Source of the DNA: an uncultured Oscillospiraceae bacterium
Lineage (GTDB): Bacteria > Bacillota > Clostridia > Oscillospirales > Oscillospiraceae
Direction of reading: 5' to 3'
Assembly (NCBI GenBank): GCA_934661135.1
Contig: CAKUJA010000023.1
Coordinates: 1-24,616, forward strand
Length of the DNA stretch: 24,616 nucleotides
Positions 14,526 to 22,439 of the stretch are shown here, piece by piece. The translations under genes and the position numbers were made by a program. Within the stretch, counting starts at the first letter, position 1. Each line of letters begins with the position of its first letter. The notes beneath the pieces were generated by a model. The model did not search any database and was not told the origin of the DNA. It was given only the letters and a program-made list of their open reading frames with translations.

Positions 14526-15044
14526 TTACTGCGCCATCTGGAGCTGGAGCCTGCTGAGGGCGCCGGCCTTTTGCAGGCTGAACAGGATGACGGCGGAGAT
14601 CAGCGCGCCGCCGGCCGTGGAGACGAGGAAGGGGACGATGTAGGCATAAAATGCGATGTCTGCGGCGCTCTTGCCCATGAGGAAGATGGCAACCGGGTAG
14701 GCGCAGAGACCGCCGAGAATCGAGGTGCCGAACACCTCACCGACGAGTGTGGCCGCGATGTGCTTCGTCTTCCAGTAGACGATGCCGCAGAGCAGCGCGC
14801 CGAACATACTGCCGGGGAAGGCCATCAGGCTGCCAAGGCCGAGAATGTTGCGCAGCAGAGAGGCGACGAACGCGACACCGACGCCGTACCACGGGCCGAG
14901 CAGGACGGCACAGAGAATGTTGACCATGTGCTGCACGGGCGCGCATTTGCTGCCGAACACCGGGAAGGAAAACAGGCTGCCGACAACGGCAACGGCGCAG
15001 AGAATGCCAGCAAGAGCGAGCTTTTTGATATTTGTCTTTTTCAT
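14526..15044 (-). CDS. thiW: ThiW-like ECF transporter S component for thiazole
   Basis: A 172-residue membrane protein with about five or six helices. CAPVQHMVNILCAVLLGPWYGVGVAFVASLLRNILGLGSLMAFPGSMFGALLCG is the hallmark block of the ThiW family, which is linked to import of the thiazole precursor through the shared ECF energising module. The start MKKTNIKKLALAGIL is set by AAAGGAG eight bases upstream; in-frame codons reach back about 40 residues, including an ATG at 15143 with GAGAGG, but that part does not look like an S component. Its own promoter, TPP riboswitch and terminators make it a separate unit from the thiM operon. ThiM provides the kinase for its expected cargo. Confidence 0.9.
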   Translation of the reverse strand: MKKTNIKKLALAGILCAVAVVGSLFSFPVFGSKCAPVQHMVNILCAVLLGPWYGVGVAFVASLLRNILGLGSLMAFPGSMFGALLCGIVYWKTKHIAATLVGEVFGTSILGGLCAYPVAIFLMGKSAADIAFYAYIVPFLVSTAGGALISAVILFSLQKAGALSRLQLQMAQ

Positions 15045-15249
15045 GTTCAGAACTCCTTTGAAAATGGCCGGAAACGGGCATAGAAACAGCGACGCTTCCA
15101 GAAAATTGCGCAGGGTCCTGCGCGGAAGGCGGTCGAAGCTCATTGGCTTCCTCTCACGCCGGAACACGGCTTCCCATCGCTGTCATCGAAGGCTCAGGGC
15201 GCTCCCCCTCAGCCCGAAAAAAACTGTTCTTGCCCGGATTCCTCCTTTC
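15045..15249 (-). other. Long thiW leader after the attenuator
   Basis: About 205 bases separate the attenuator from the thiW start. On the minus strand it opens with AAAGGAGG, which has no start codon at working distance, then TTTTTTT and a GGGCT/AGCCC hairpin (about 15190-15216), and later a GCGCAGG/CCTGCGC hairpin (about 15107-15122). An ATG at 15143 with GAGAGG upstream opens a frame that runs straight into thiW. I see no separate gene. Confidence 0.5.
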
Positions 15250-15290
15250 CAAAAGAAAAAAACAGGAGACGCCCGGCGGACGTCTCCTGT
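15250..15290 (-). terminator. Riboswitch-controlled attenuator of thiW
   Basis: A perfect 10-bp stem (15262-15271 with 15281-15290) followed on the minus strand by TTTTTTCTTTT, directly downstream of the TPP aptamer. Confidence 0.94.
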
Positions 15291-15305
15291 AAAAAATCAA
15301 GCTAT

Positions 15306-15392
15306 GACTTCCTACGGCGGCATTATCCGCATCAGGTAAAGGGTCGAAGCGGGCGCTTCCTCTCAGCCTGCCGGTGCAAGCTCCCCTGTTTT
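15306..15392 (-). promoter_or_regulatory. TPP riboswitch (thi-box) of thiW
   Basis: On the minus strand: GGGGAGCTTGC, GGCTGAGAGG, a GC-rich P3a-type hairpin (GAAGCGcccGCTTC), ACCTGATGCGGATAATGCC and GCCGTAGGAA. It matches the thi-box consensus and differs from the thiM copy in its variable stems, so it is not a recent duplicate. Confidence 0.97.
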
Positions 15393-15432
15393 GTAAGATG
15401 GCGGCACGTGATCGATGCAAACCATCGTGCGT

Positions 15433-15461
15433 ATTATATTGCCGGGGGAGGAGAATGTCAA
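15433..15461 (-). promoter_or_regulatory. Perfect consensus promoter of thiW
   Basis: TTGACA (15456-15461), a 17-base spacer and TATAAT (15433-15438) on the minus strand. Expression should therefore be limited almost wholly by the riboswitch. Confidence 0.92.
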
Positions 15462-15646
15462 GGGGGAAGGCGGGGGACACGGTGCTCTGTGCGCGCAGGC
15501 GCGAAGGACGGAGCGGCGGTCAGCGGGATGCGGAGGGGAAACGTTACGCAGCACGGGGTTAAACTGATTATAATTTGCGTGGCAGGCGGATTTATTCGCA
15601 ATACCAGGATGCTTCCTGACGAAAGCAAAAGAGAATGTTTTATGTC

Positions 15647-16333
15647 TCAGCGTTCGGCCGCTTCTCCCAACTGCGGTGCGTTCTCGCTGCTTTCAGGCGG
15701 CGTTTCTGACGATTGATACCCTTTGATCCAGTCAATCAGATACGAGGAAATTGTGACGGTAACAAGGGAAAAAACGATCCGCAATACGGGAATATAGGTG
15801 AGCGACAGCAACAGCACTACGACATCCGTAAACAGGTAGGAGCGAGATAGGCGCCAGTGCGATATGTGGGAGATCGTCAAGGCCAGTGCGTCATCACCAC
15901 CGCTGGAGCCTCCCTGCCGCACGATCAGTCCGACGCCGATACCGACAAAGATGCCGCCCAAAACGGCAGCAACAAACGGATAGCCCGACAGGTCGGGGAG
16001 CATCGGCGGAAACAGTTCCCAAACCTTATAAAAGCACGACACAAAGAACGTGGAAATAACGGATATTTTGATGAAGCGTCCGCCCAAAAACTGAAACGCA
16101 AGCAGATAGCAGGCGATATCCAGTATGGGCGTAATGTAAGCCGGAGATATTTTCAGCCAATGCTCTACAAGAAGCATCATGCCAATCACGCCGCCCTCTG
16201 TGATGTTTGCGCGCTGGTGGATGTTGTGAACGCCAAAGGAGCATATCATTGCTCCAAGCATAATCAACAGTATTTTTCTGATTGTCAGTCCGTCCGCCAA
16301 TTTGCTCCAAAGGACAGCCATGCGGGATTTCAT
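15647..16333 (-). CDS. YitT-family membrane protein
   Basis: A 228-residue protein with about five membrane helices of the YitT/DUF161 family, whose function is not known with certainty. Typical segments are GVHNIHQRANITEGGVIGMMLLVEHWLKISPAYITPILDIACY near residue 34 and LGGIFVGIGVGLIVRQGGSSGGDDALALTISH near 122, the glycine-rich family signature. It ends with a short hydrophilic tail instead of the DUF2179 domain found in many relatives. AAGGAGGAG precedes the ATG. It is transcribed from a MerR-type promoter shared with the divergent regulator. The gene is noticeably more AT-rich than the rest of the window. No clear terminator is visible in the 185 bases after it. Confidence 0.92.
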   Translation of the reverse strand: MKSRMAVLWSKLADGLTIRKILLIMLGAMICSFGVHNIHQRANITEGGVIGMMLLVEHWLKISPAYITPILDIACYLLAFQFLGGRFIKISVISTFFVSCFYKVWELFPPMLPDLSGYPFVAAVLGGIFVGIGVGLIVRQGGSSGGDDALALTISHISHWRLSRSYLFTDVVVLLLSLTYIPVLRIVFSLVTVTISSYLIDWIKGYQSSETPPESSENAPQLGEAAER

Positions 16334-16346
16334 TTCATGCTCCTCC

Positions 16347-16375
16347 TTGATGGGTTCACAGTTTTATGCTATCAT
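16347..16375 (+). promoter_or_regulatory. merR promoter
   Basis: TTGATG (16347-16352), a 17-base spacer and TATCAT (16370-16375). Its -10 overlaps the -10 of the opposing yitT promoter, so the two compete for polymerase. Confidence 0.6.
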
Positions 16376-16404
16376 TATAAAGTATATAGCAACTATAAGG
16401 TCAA
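16374..16404 (-). promoter_or_regulatory. MerR-type promoter of yitT with 19-bp spacer and operator
   Basis: On the minus strand TTGACC (16399-16404) and TATAAT (16374-16379) are separated by 19 bases, the overlong spacer typical of MerR-activated promoters. The spacer carries the palindrome TATAG-TTG-CTATA (16385-16397), placed exactly where MerR proteins bind and untwist DNA. This strongly suggests activation by the adjacent MerR protein. Confidence 0.9.
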
Positions 16405-16414
16405 GAGGGTTCTT

Positions 16415-17224
16415 ATGAAAAATCTGTTCTCAATCGGTGAGCTAGCCAAGCATCAGAATATTTCCAGGCAAGCCTTGATTTTTTATGATAAAATCGGCCT
16501 TTTTTGCCCTGCTTATGTAGACCCGGAGAATGGCTATCGTTATTACAGCGCAAAGCAGCTTGACGATTTGGACACGATCTGCATTATGAAAAGGATTGGC
16601 TTTTCCCTTGAGGAAATCAAGGCGCATATGAAAAGCTATTCGCTTGATAGCTCGATTGTGGTGCTCCGAAAGCAGCTGGCCAGTATTGAGAGCCAGATTC
16701 AGGAATTGCAGCTTATCAAAAGCAGAGTTGAGCATCGCTGCTTGCAGTTGGAACATTCGGCCGCCATTCATAACAGCGGCGTGTCTGTGAAAAAGGTAAA
16801 GCCGCAGTATATTTTGCTTCAAGAGGTTGCTGCACCTTATACGCTTGAGATGGTCAGCATAGCTACAAAAAAGTGTTTTGTCCGCTCCTTCAAGGAGCGA
16901 CTTCCCATTTTCTTTCAAAGCGGAGCAGTCGTGCCTATTGAGCGCATACGGCAGGGGCAATATACAGAAGCGTCCCATGCTTTTTTGCCCATTGAAAAAA
17001 GCGCTGCTGAGGGCATAACCGAGCTGCCTGCCGGACAATGCGTGATTGCATACCATACGGGAGACTACCCTTCCATCGGAAAAGCATACGAACGGATATT
17101 GGAATACTGCCGAGTCCATCATCTGGAAATCACCTCGGACGCTTATGAGTTCGCAATCAACGACTATCTTTCCACAGGCAATGAAGCTGAGTATATTACG
17201 AAAATAATGTTCTACGTAGAATAG
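16415..17224 (+). CDS. MerR-family activator with C-terminal effector domain
   Basis: A 269-residue regulator, the size of the BmrR/BltR group. Residues 4-72 are the MerR winged helix: FSIGELAKHQNISRQALIFYDKIGLFCPAYVDPENGYRYYS, then DDLDTICIMKRIGFSLEEIKAHM. A linking coiled coil follows at about 78-115. The C-terminal 150 residues resemble a GyrI-like ligand-binding domain (for example VIAYHTGDYPSIGKAYERILEYCRVHHLEI and a final EYITKIMFYVE), as in multidrug-sensing regulators. The ATG follows AAGAGGG. It diverges from yitT, whose promoter has the MerR architecture. Both genes are AT-rich and look acquired together. The inducer is unknown. Confidence 0.94.
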   Translation: MKNLFSIGELAKHQNISRQALIFYDKIGLFCPAYVDPENGYRYYSAKQLDDLDTICIMKRIGFSLEEIKAHMKSYSLDSSIVVLRKQLASIESQIQELQLIKSRVEHRCLQLEHSAAIHNSGVSVKKVKPQYILLQEVAAPYTLEMVSIATKKCFVRSFKERLPIFFQSGAVVPIERIRQGQYTEASHAFLPIEKSAAEGITELPAGQCVIAYHTGDYPSIGKAYERILEYCRVHHLEITSDAYEFAINDYLSTGNEAEYITKIMFYVE

Positions 17225-17357
17225 ACTCTTGGATACACCCTGGAGGATTACGTGCGGACGAGCCGCGCGCTTTTGCGTTTGAGCGGAACGTGCATTCCGC
17301 AGGATGCTGCAAAGTGGAAACTCAACAAAATCTTTACGGAAACCTCAAAATTGTTTG

Positions 17358-17386
17358 TTGAAAATTCCGAAATATAATGGTATAGT
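17358..17386 (+). promoter_or_regulatory. Promoter of the SLH surface protein gene
   Basis: TTGAAA (17358-17363), a 17-base spacer and TATAGT (17381-17386) preceded by TGG, giving an extended -10. A second reading uses TTGTTT and TATAAT with a 16-base spacer. Confidence 0.75.
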
Positions 17387-17449
17387 ATAAGGAAAGAACA
17401 GGGGGAATTGGGGAATTTTACCTGCACAACAAACAAGGGGGGAGAAGGG

Positions 17450-20400
17450 ATGAAAAAAGGAATCCGAATACTGGCACTTTTGGCGGTGCTGACTGTGTGC
17501 TGCGCGCTGCTCTGCGCGGCGGTCTCGGCACAGGGCGAGAGCGGCGCTTTGTATGTTTCAAGCAGCGGAAGCGACGACGCGCCCGGCACACGGGAGGAGC
17601 CGCTGGCGTCGCTGGCGAAGGCGGTTTCGATTGCGCCGACACACGCGAGCACGACGATTTATGTGATGAGTGATCTGAAGATGCGGGAGCCTGCGCGCTT
17701 CTGGGACAAGCATCTGACGATCACCAGCCTTGGCGACACGATCTTTACGGTCAAGCGCGTGGCCGGGATCGCCGCGGTGCAAGATCCTGCGCGCGGCAAT
17801 TATCATACCGCGCTGATCGAAGTCGGCGCGACGGCATATGAGAACGGGGAGATCGGCGACTCTACGCTGCGGCTGGAAAGGATCGTTCTGGACGACGACG
17901 GAATCCATGAGGGCACGATATTCCAGTATGCATCAAACAATGGTACGGGTGTAACCGGAGCATATCAGAACATACAGCTCGTGCAGGATGCGATCATTGC
18001 AAGCTATAACGGCGCGGGGACGATCACGCTGGGAAACGGCGCGAGTCTGCGCAACTACGGCGGCATGACCGCGGTATTCCTGACGGACGGGAGCAAGCTG
18101 GTGATGGAGCGCGGGAGCGTCATTGAGGACACCAAGACCGTAGCCGACCGGCAGGGCGACGCGATCCGGACGCTGAAAGCAGTGGTTGAGATGCAGGAGG
18201 GTTCCTGCATCCGCAATCTGGACAGCGTGAATGGCATCAATGTAATCTGTGCTGTCGACTTCCCACGGAGCAATATCACGATCAACGGTGAGATTGTCAA
18301 CTGCGACTGCAAGAAGTCTCACGTTGTGCAGCTTCAGCACTCCGACCTGACGATCGGATCGGCAGCGCGCATTCACGATAATACGAGCTATTATGGTGTT
18401 ATTTATGTCCAAAAAGGTGCAAAAGCGGATGTTTACGGAAAGATTTATGATAACACCGTAACAGGACGCGGCGGCGCAATTTCCATGGCCAACCATGGGG
18501 ATTTCTCTACGGGTGAGGAGGAGATTGTTAATTTCTACGACGGCGCGGTTGTCCGCAACAACAAGGGCGCATCGACCGGTGGCGGCGTTATGGTCTGCAC
18601 GGGCGTTTTTACGATGTACGGCGGTGAAATCTCCGGGAATACCTGCACCGAGGAAGGCGGCGGCGTCTACGTCCGGCGGGGCGGGCAGTTTATCATGCAC
18701 GGCGGCGTGATTCGGGAGAATGCTGCGACGACCTTCGGCGGCGGGATTGCACTGGTGCTGAGCGATTACGGCAACGGCGCGGCCTGTGTGCAGCTCCACG
18801 GCGGCGAAATTGTCAACAACACGCACGGCGGCGCATCCAACGACCTGGCCATTGCCAGCGAGGGCTTTGGGCACATGGGGCGGTACCGGTATGTCTCCGA
18901 CGATGTGACGCTCGGCAATGCGGCGATCTATTTTCAACAGGATCAAAAAACCATTGCGCCCGCGACGGGCAGCCGTGCGGTCAAGTTCGGTAACGCCAGC
19001 GCGGGAAGCGTCGGTGCGCTGACGCAGGAAGCGCGCGCGAAGAACTGGAGTGCGCCGCTGGCAACGTTCTGGGTGCAGCGCGGCGGTGCGGCGACGATGA
19101 CCGTCGGCGGATTGCAGCTGACGGACGGCCTTCCGGTCTACGTCCTGCTCCAGGCGACCAGGGAGGATGGGACGCCGGTTACCGGAGAACCTGTCGAGGT
19201 CTACACCGCGCGGAGAACCGGCACAAAGGGTCCGATTCTGGTCACGATTCCGGTGGTGCCGGCCAACGGCTGCGCTGTGGCCATTGTCCAGCCGACGAGC
19301 GACCCCGGCAGCATGACCATCACGGGGCCGGAGAGCTTGACGGAGGATCGAAACGCGACGGATTACGAGATTGACTATACGGCGACCTTTACGATGTCGA
19401 ACAATCTGCTGAATGTCATCAAGCAGTTGGCGATGGAGTCTGCCGCGACGGAAAGTGCGGCGGCGGGCGGAGAAATCGAGCTTCGGATTGAATTGGAACC
19501 GAAGCTGAATACCAGAATCAGAAGCGCGGAGGACTATGCGCTGGAATTTGGCGGTGCGGAGCTGTTTGAGCCAGACGAGGCGGAATCGGCTGCGATTGCC
19601 GGCAATACGCTGGTGGTGCCGTGCAAGCTCAAGGCGGATTGGGCGAGCAAGGCCGCAACGCTTCCGGAGAATGCTACGCTGACCATTACGCTCCGGACAA
19701 CCGGCATTCTGGATGCGGAGGATTTTGAAGCGGGGCAGTCGCTCTACACCACGGGCGGCGCGGAGCTTGTGCTTTCGAATTCCACAGCTTATGTGATTCC
19801 GGCGGATCTCTGCCAGACAAGGATGATTGGCCTGGAGATGTTTACGCTGCGCTATGAGTCCAACGGCGGCACGGCCTATCCGACGGAAGCGTATGCGGCG
19901 GGCACACAGGCTGCACTGAACAAAACGCCGCAGCGCACAGGCTTTACATTTACCGGCTGGTATGCGGATGCGGCGCTGACGCAGCGGGTCACGCACGTCA
20001 GCATGAATGCAAACAAGACAGTCTATGCGGGATGGCGCGCGGAGGAGCAGGCTGCGGGAAGCGCGTGGCTGCCCGGAATTCTGACCGCGCAGGGAGAGCA
20101 TATTGCCTATGTCGGCGGATACCCGGACGGGACGGTGCGGCCAAACGGCAGCGTGACCCGGGCGGAGGTAGCGGCGATGCTGTTCCGGCTGCTGGGTGAA
20201 TCCGGCCGCCCGGCCTACGCGGTCAGAGGCAATCCGTTCTCCGATGTCTATGCGGGACTTTGGTACTATGACGCGGTCTCGGTCATGGCGGGCGGCGGAT
20301 GTCTCAGCGGCTACCCGGACGGTACGTTTGGGGGCGGCAGACCCATCACCCGCGCGGAGCTGACTGCGGTGCTGGTTCGGTTCCTGGGGGCAGCGGGCGG

Positions 20401-20707
20401 TCAGGGCGGCTTTACGGATGTCTCCGCATCGCACTGGGCAGCTTCTGCGATTGGCGCCGCGGCGAGGGCCGGTTGGATTGACGGCTATCCGGATGGGACG
20501 TTCCGACCGGATCAGCCGATTACGCGGGCAGAGACCATGGCGATCATCAACCGCGCGCTGGGACGCGGCGTCGGCGTGGGGAGTCTGCTGGGAAAGTACC
20601 GGGAGTGGCCGGATAATCCGCGCGGCGCGTGGTATTATTACGAGGTAATTGAGGCATCGAACAGCCACTTCTATACCGGCAGCCGTCCGACAGAGGATTG
20701 GTCGTAA
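17450..20707 (+). CDS. Secreted beta-helix surface protein with InlB-type repeat and three SLH domains
   Basis: A 1085-residue surface protein. Residues 1-28 are a signal peptide (MKKGIRILALLAVL to AVSAQ). Residues about 33-480 look like a right-handed beta-helix: LYVSSSGSDDAPGTREEPLASLAKAV is a typical opening and rungs such as GGGVMVC, MYGGEISGN, GGGVYVRRGG, MHGGVIREN and GGGIAL repeat every 25-27 residues from about 340 to 440. Residues 480-795 are beta-rich and unassigned. Residues about 799-861 are an InlB B-repeat (RYESNGGTAYPTE, then TGFTFTGWYADAALTQRV). Three SLH domains follow at about 880-1035 (YVGGYPDGTVRPNGSVTRAE, LSGYPDGTFGGGRPITRAE, IDGYPDGTFRPDQPITRAE), which bind pyruvylated secondary cell-wall polymer. 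The ATG follows GGGGGGAGAAGGG. Ligand unknown; adhesion or glycan binding are plausible. Confidence 0.93.
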   Translation: MKKGIRILALLAVLTVCCALLCAAVSAQGESGALYVSSSGSDDAPGTREEPLASLAKAVSIAPTHASTTIYVMSDLKMREPARFWDKHLTITSLGDTIFTVKRVAGIAAVQDPARGNYHTALIEVGATAYENGEIGDSTLRLERIVLDDDGIHEGTIFQYASNNGTGVTGAYQNIQLVQDAIIASYNGAGTITLGNGASLRNYGGMTAVFLTDGSKLVMERGSVIEDTKTVADRQGDAIRTLKAVVEMQEGSCIRNLDSVNGINVICAVDFPRSNITINGEIVNCDCKKSHVVQLQHSDLTIGSAARIHDNTSYYGVIYVQKGAKADVYGKIYDNTVTGRGGAISMANHGDFSTGEEEIVNFYDGAVVRNNKGASTGGGVMVCTGVFTMYGGEISGNTCTEEGGGVYVRRGGQFIMHGGVIRENAATTFGGGIALVLSDYGNGAACVQLHGGEIVNNTHGGASNDLAIASEGFGHMGRYRYVSDDVTLGNAAIYFQQDQKTIAPATGSRAVKFGNASAGSVGALTQEARAKNWSAPLATFWVQRGGAATMTVGGLQLTDGLPVYVLLQATREDGTPVTGEPVEVYTARRTGTKGPILVTIPVVPANGCAVAIVQPTSDPGSMTITGPESLTEDRNATDYEIDYTATFTMSNNLLNVIKQLAMESAATESAAAGGEIELRIELEPKLNTRIRSAEDYALEFGGAELFEPDEAESAAIAGNTLVVPCKLKADWASKAATLPENATLTITLRTTGILDAEDFEAGQSLYTTGGAELVLSNSTAYVIPADLCQTRMIGLEMFTLRYESNGGTAYPTEAYAAGTQAALNKTPQRTGFTFTGWYADAALTQRVTHVSMNANKTVYAGWRAEEQAAGSAWLPGILTAQGEHIAYVGGYPDGTVRPNGSVTRAEVAAMLFRLLGESGRPAYAVRGNPFSDVYAGLWYYDAVSVMAGGGCLSGYPDGTFGGGRPITRAELTAVLVRFLGAAGGQGGFTDVSASHWAASAIGAAARAGWIDGYPDGTFRPDQPITRAETMAIINRALGRGVGVGSLLGKYREWPDNPRGAWYYYEVIEASNSHFYTGSRPTEDWS

Positions 20708-20718
20708 ACAGAAAAAGG

Positions 20719-20750
20719 GCGGGAGCATCCACAGGATGCTCCCGCTTGTT
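20719..20750. terminator. Bidirectional terminator between SLH gene and glyA
   Basis: A perfect 12-bp stem (20719-20730 with 20734-20745) with an ACA loop. On the plus strand it is followed by TTGTTGG, on the minus strand by CCTTTTTC, so it can end the convergent transcripts of both genes, more efficiently for glyA. Confidence 0.88.
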
Positions 20751-20902
20751 GGTTGAAGGACTACGTTTGTCGAGGAAGGAAACAAGACCGTCCTCCGAGT
20801 TGAGGCTGTATTTTCCTTGCAGGGCGCGGCGATTGCCTGTGAGCAGACCGGCCATACGATTCGACAGGGTTCAGGAAATTTGCAATCAATATATTTCGCA
20901 GC

Positions 20903-22156
20903 TTAGCGGTAGAGGGGGTATTTGGCGGTCAGGGCGGCGACCTGCTCTTCGATCTGCACGCGGTGCGCGTCGAGATCCTCTGCGGCCATGCGGATGCAGC
21001 CGGCGATGATGGGCATATCCTCCGGGGTGAAGCCGCGGGTGGTTGCGGCGGGCGTGCCGATGCGGACGCCGCTGGTCAGGCTGGGCTTCTGCGGGTCGTT
21101 CGGGATCGCATTTTTGTTGATCGTGATATGGACTTCGTCGAGCTTGTCCTGCAAGTCCTTGCCGGTGATGCCGCGGCTGCGGAGATCGACGAGCATGAGG
21201 TGGTTGTCGGTGCCGCCGGAGACGAGGTCGAAGCCGTTTTTCATCAGTGCGTCAGCCAGCGCGACGGCGTTTTTGCGGATGTTCTGTGCATAGACCCGGA
21301 AGTCCGGCGCCATGGCTTCTTTCAGGCAGATGGCCTTGGCAGCGATGACGTGCATGAGCGGGCCGCCCTGCATTCCGGGGAACACGGCGCTGTTGATCTT
21401 CTTGCCAAACTCCTCGCGCGCGAGAATCAGGCCGCCGCGCGGCCCACGGAGCGTTTTGTGCGTGGTGGTGGTGACAACATCGGCATAGGGGACGGGACTC
21501 ATATGTTCGCCGCCTGCGACAAGGCCGGCGATGTGCGCCATGTCGACCATCAAAAGCGCGCCGTGGCGGTGCGCGATGTCGGCAAAGGCCTTGAAATCGA
21601 TGGCGCGCGGGTAGGCCGATGCGCCCGCAACCACGAGCTTTGGCTGATGCGCCTTGACGATGTCCTCCACTTCATCGTAGTCGATGCGGCCGGTTTCCGG
21701 GTTCAGACCATAGGAGAAGCTGTTGTAGATTTTGCCGGAGAGGTTGACCTTGGCGCCGTGGGTCAGGTGGCCGCCGTTGGCCAGATCCATGCCGACGATC
21801 GTGTCGCCGGGTTGGAGCAGCGCCATATAGGCGGCGAGGTTGGCCTGCGCGCCGGAATGCGGCTGCACATTGGCATATTCTGCGCCAAAGAGCTGCTTGG
21901 CGCGGTCGATGGCGATCTGCTCGATGACGTCGGCATATTCACAGCCGCCGTAGTAGCGTTTGCCGGGGTAGCCCTCGGCGTATTTATTGGTCAGAACGCT
22001 GCCCATGGCCGCGATGACGGCGGGCGAGGCGATATTTTCGGACGCGATCAGCTCGATGTTCTGCTGCTGGCGATGGTATTCATTCTCCATCTGGGCGGCG
22101 ATCTCCGGGTCGAACTGGGCGAGGTACTGCATGGAAGATTCCAAAATCTGAGACAT
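20903..22156 (-). CDS. glyA: Serine hydroxymethyltransferase GlyA
   Basis: A 417-residue, full-length PLP enzyme that interconverts serine and glycine with transfer of a one-carbon unit to tetrahydrofolate. Motifs: QQNIELIASENIASPAV near residue 30, NKYAEGYPGKRYYGGCEYAD near 52-71, ANVQPHSGAQANLAAYMALL near 95, MVDMAHIAGLVAGG near 198, and VVTTTTHKTLRGPRGG near 220-235, in which the Lys of THK binds PLP. The start MSQILESS follows AAAGGA; an upstream in-frame start would lie inside the leader terminator. A glycine riboswitch controls it. About 157 bases separate the stop from the bidirectional terminator and hold no recognisable gene. Confidence 0.98.
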   Translation of the reverse strand: MSQILESSMQYLAQFDPEIAAQMENEYHRQQQNIELIASENIASPAVIAAMGSVLTNKYAEGYPGKRYYGGCEYADVIEQIAIDRAKQLFGAEYANVQPHSGAQANLAAYMALLQPGDTIVGMDLANGGHLTHGAKVNLSGKIYNSFSYGLNPETGRIDYDEVEDIVKAHQPKLVVAGASAYPRAIDFKAFADIAHRHGALLMVDMAHIAGLVAGGEHMSPVPYADVVTTTTHKTLRGPRGGLILAREEFGKKINSAVFPGMQGGPLMHVIAAKAICLKEAMAPDFRVYAQNIRKNAVALADALMKNGFDLVSGGTDNHLMLVDLRSRGITGKDLQDKLDEVHITINKNAIPNDPQKPSLTSGVRIGTPAATTRGFTPEDMPIIAGCIRMAAEDLDAHRVQIEEQVAALTAKYPLYR

Positions 22157-22177
22157 GGCGGTGGTTCCTTTCTGCAT

Positions 22178-22208
22178 AAAAAATGAGCGGCTCATCTCTG
22201 AGTCGCTC
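22178..22208 (-). terminator. Riboswitch expression-platform terminator before glyA
   Basis: GAGCGACTC pairs with GAGCCGCTC (22200-22208 with 22185-22193, one internal mismatch) and is followed on the minus strand by ATTTTTTAT. It lies between the glycine aptamer and the glyA ribosome binding site. Confidence 0.8.
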
Positions 22209-22211
22209 ACG

Positions 22212-22322
22212 GTATTCCACGCAGGGTTCGCGTTTCGTACTCTGTCCGTTTGCCTGAGAGATTCGGCTTGCGCCTTGCACCTTCGGCACCCAATTCAATG
22301 AGTTCTCCAGAGATTCCTCCGA
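22212..22322 (-). promoter_or_regulatory. Glycine riboswitch, apparently a single aptamer with a 3' ghost hairpin
   Basis: On the minus strand the conserved blocks GGAGGAATCTCTGGAGA, GGTGCCGAAGGTGCAA, and ATCTCTCAGGCAAACGGACAGAG occur once each. Directly after, 22240-22212 can fold with GTA/TAC and ACGC/GCGT paired, resembling the ghost aptamer that accompanies single glycine aptamers. No second full aptamer is present between it and glyA. Confidence 0.93.
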
Positions 22323-22381
22323 TTCTCAGTCCGCAGCGCGTTCTGAAAATCATCTAAGGGATACTTTATTGATTTAACGTC

Positions 22382-22409
22382 AGTATAGCATGGATTGCGG
22401 AAATGTCAA
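22382..22409 (-). promoter_or_regulatory. glyA promoter
   Basis: TTGACA (22404-22409), a 16-base spacer and TATACT (22382-22387) preceded by TGC (extended -10) on the minus strand, about 60 bases before the aptamer. Confidence 0.85.
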
Positions 22410-22439
22410 GAAGAACTTGCGGAAAAACGGAAAACGCTG

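Noticed and set aside
15462..15646. Possible gene or terminator between the thiW promoter and the yitT stop
   Set aside because: No frame with a ribosome binding site and no stable hairpin with a T-run was found in these 185 bases.
17283..17300. GCGGAA/TTCCGC hairpin after merR, as a terminator
   Set aside because: The stem is only six base pairs and no T-run follows on either strand.
17933..20785. A 950-codon open frame antisense to the SLH protein gene
   Set aside because: The sense strand encodes a signal peptide, beta-helix, InlB repeat and three SLH domains; the antisense product is Arg/His-rich with no domain.
20547..20855. A small minus-strand frame beginning MAGLLTGNRRALQGKYS
   Set aside because: It has no ribosome binding site, runs through the bidirectional terminator and then antisense into the SLH gene. 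It may hold a relic, but nothing supports it as a gene.
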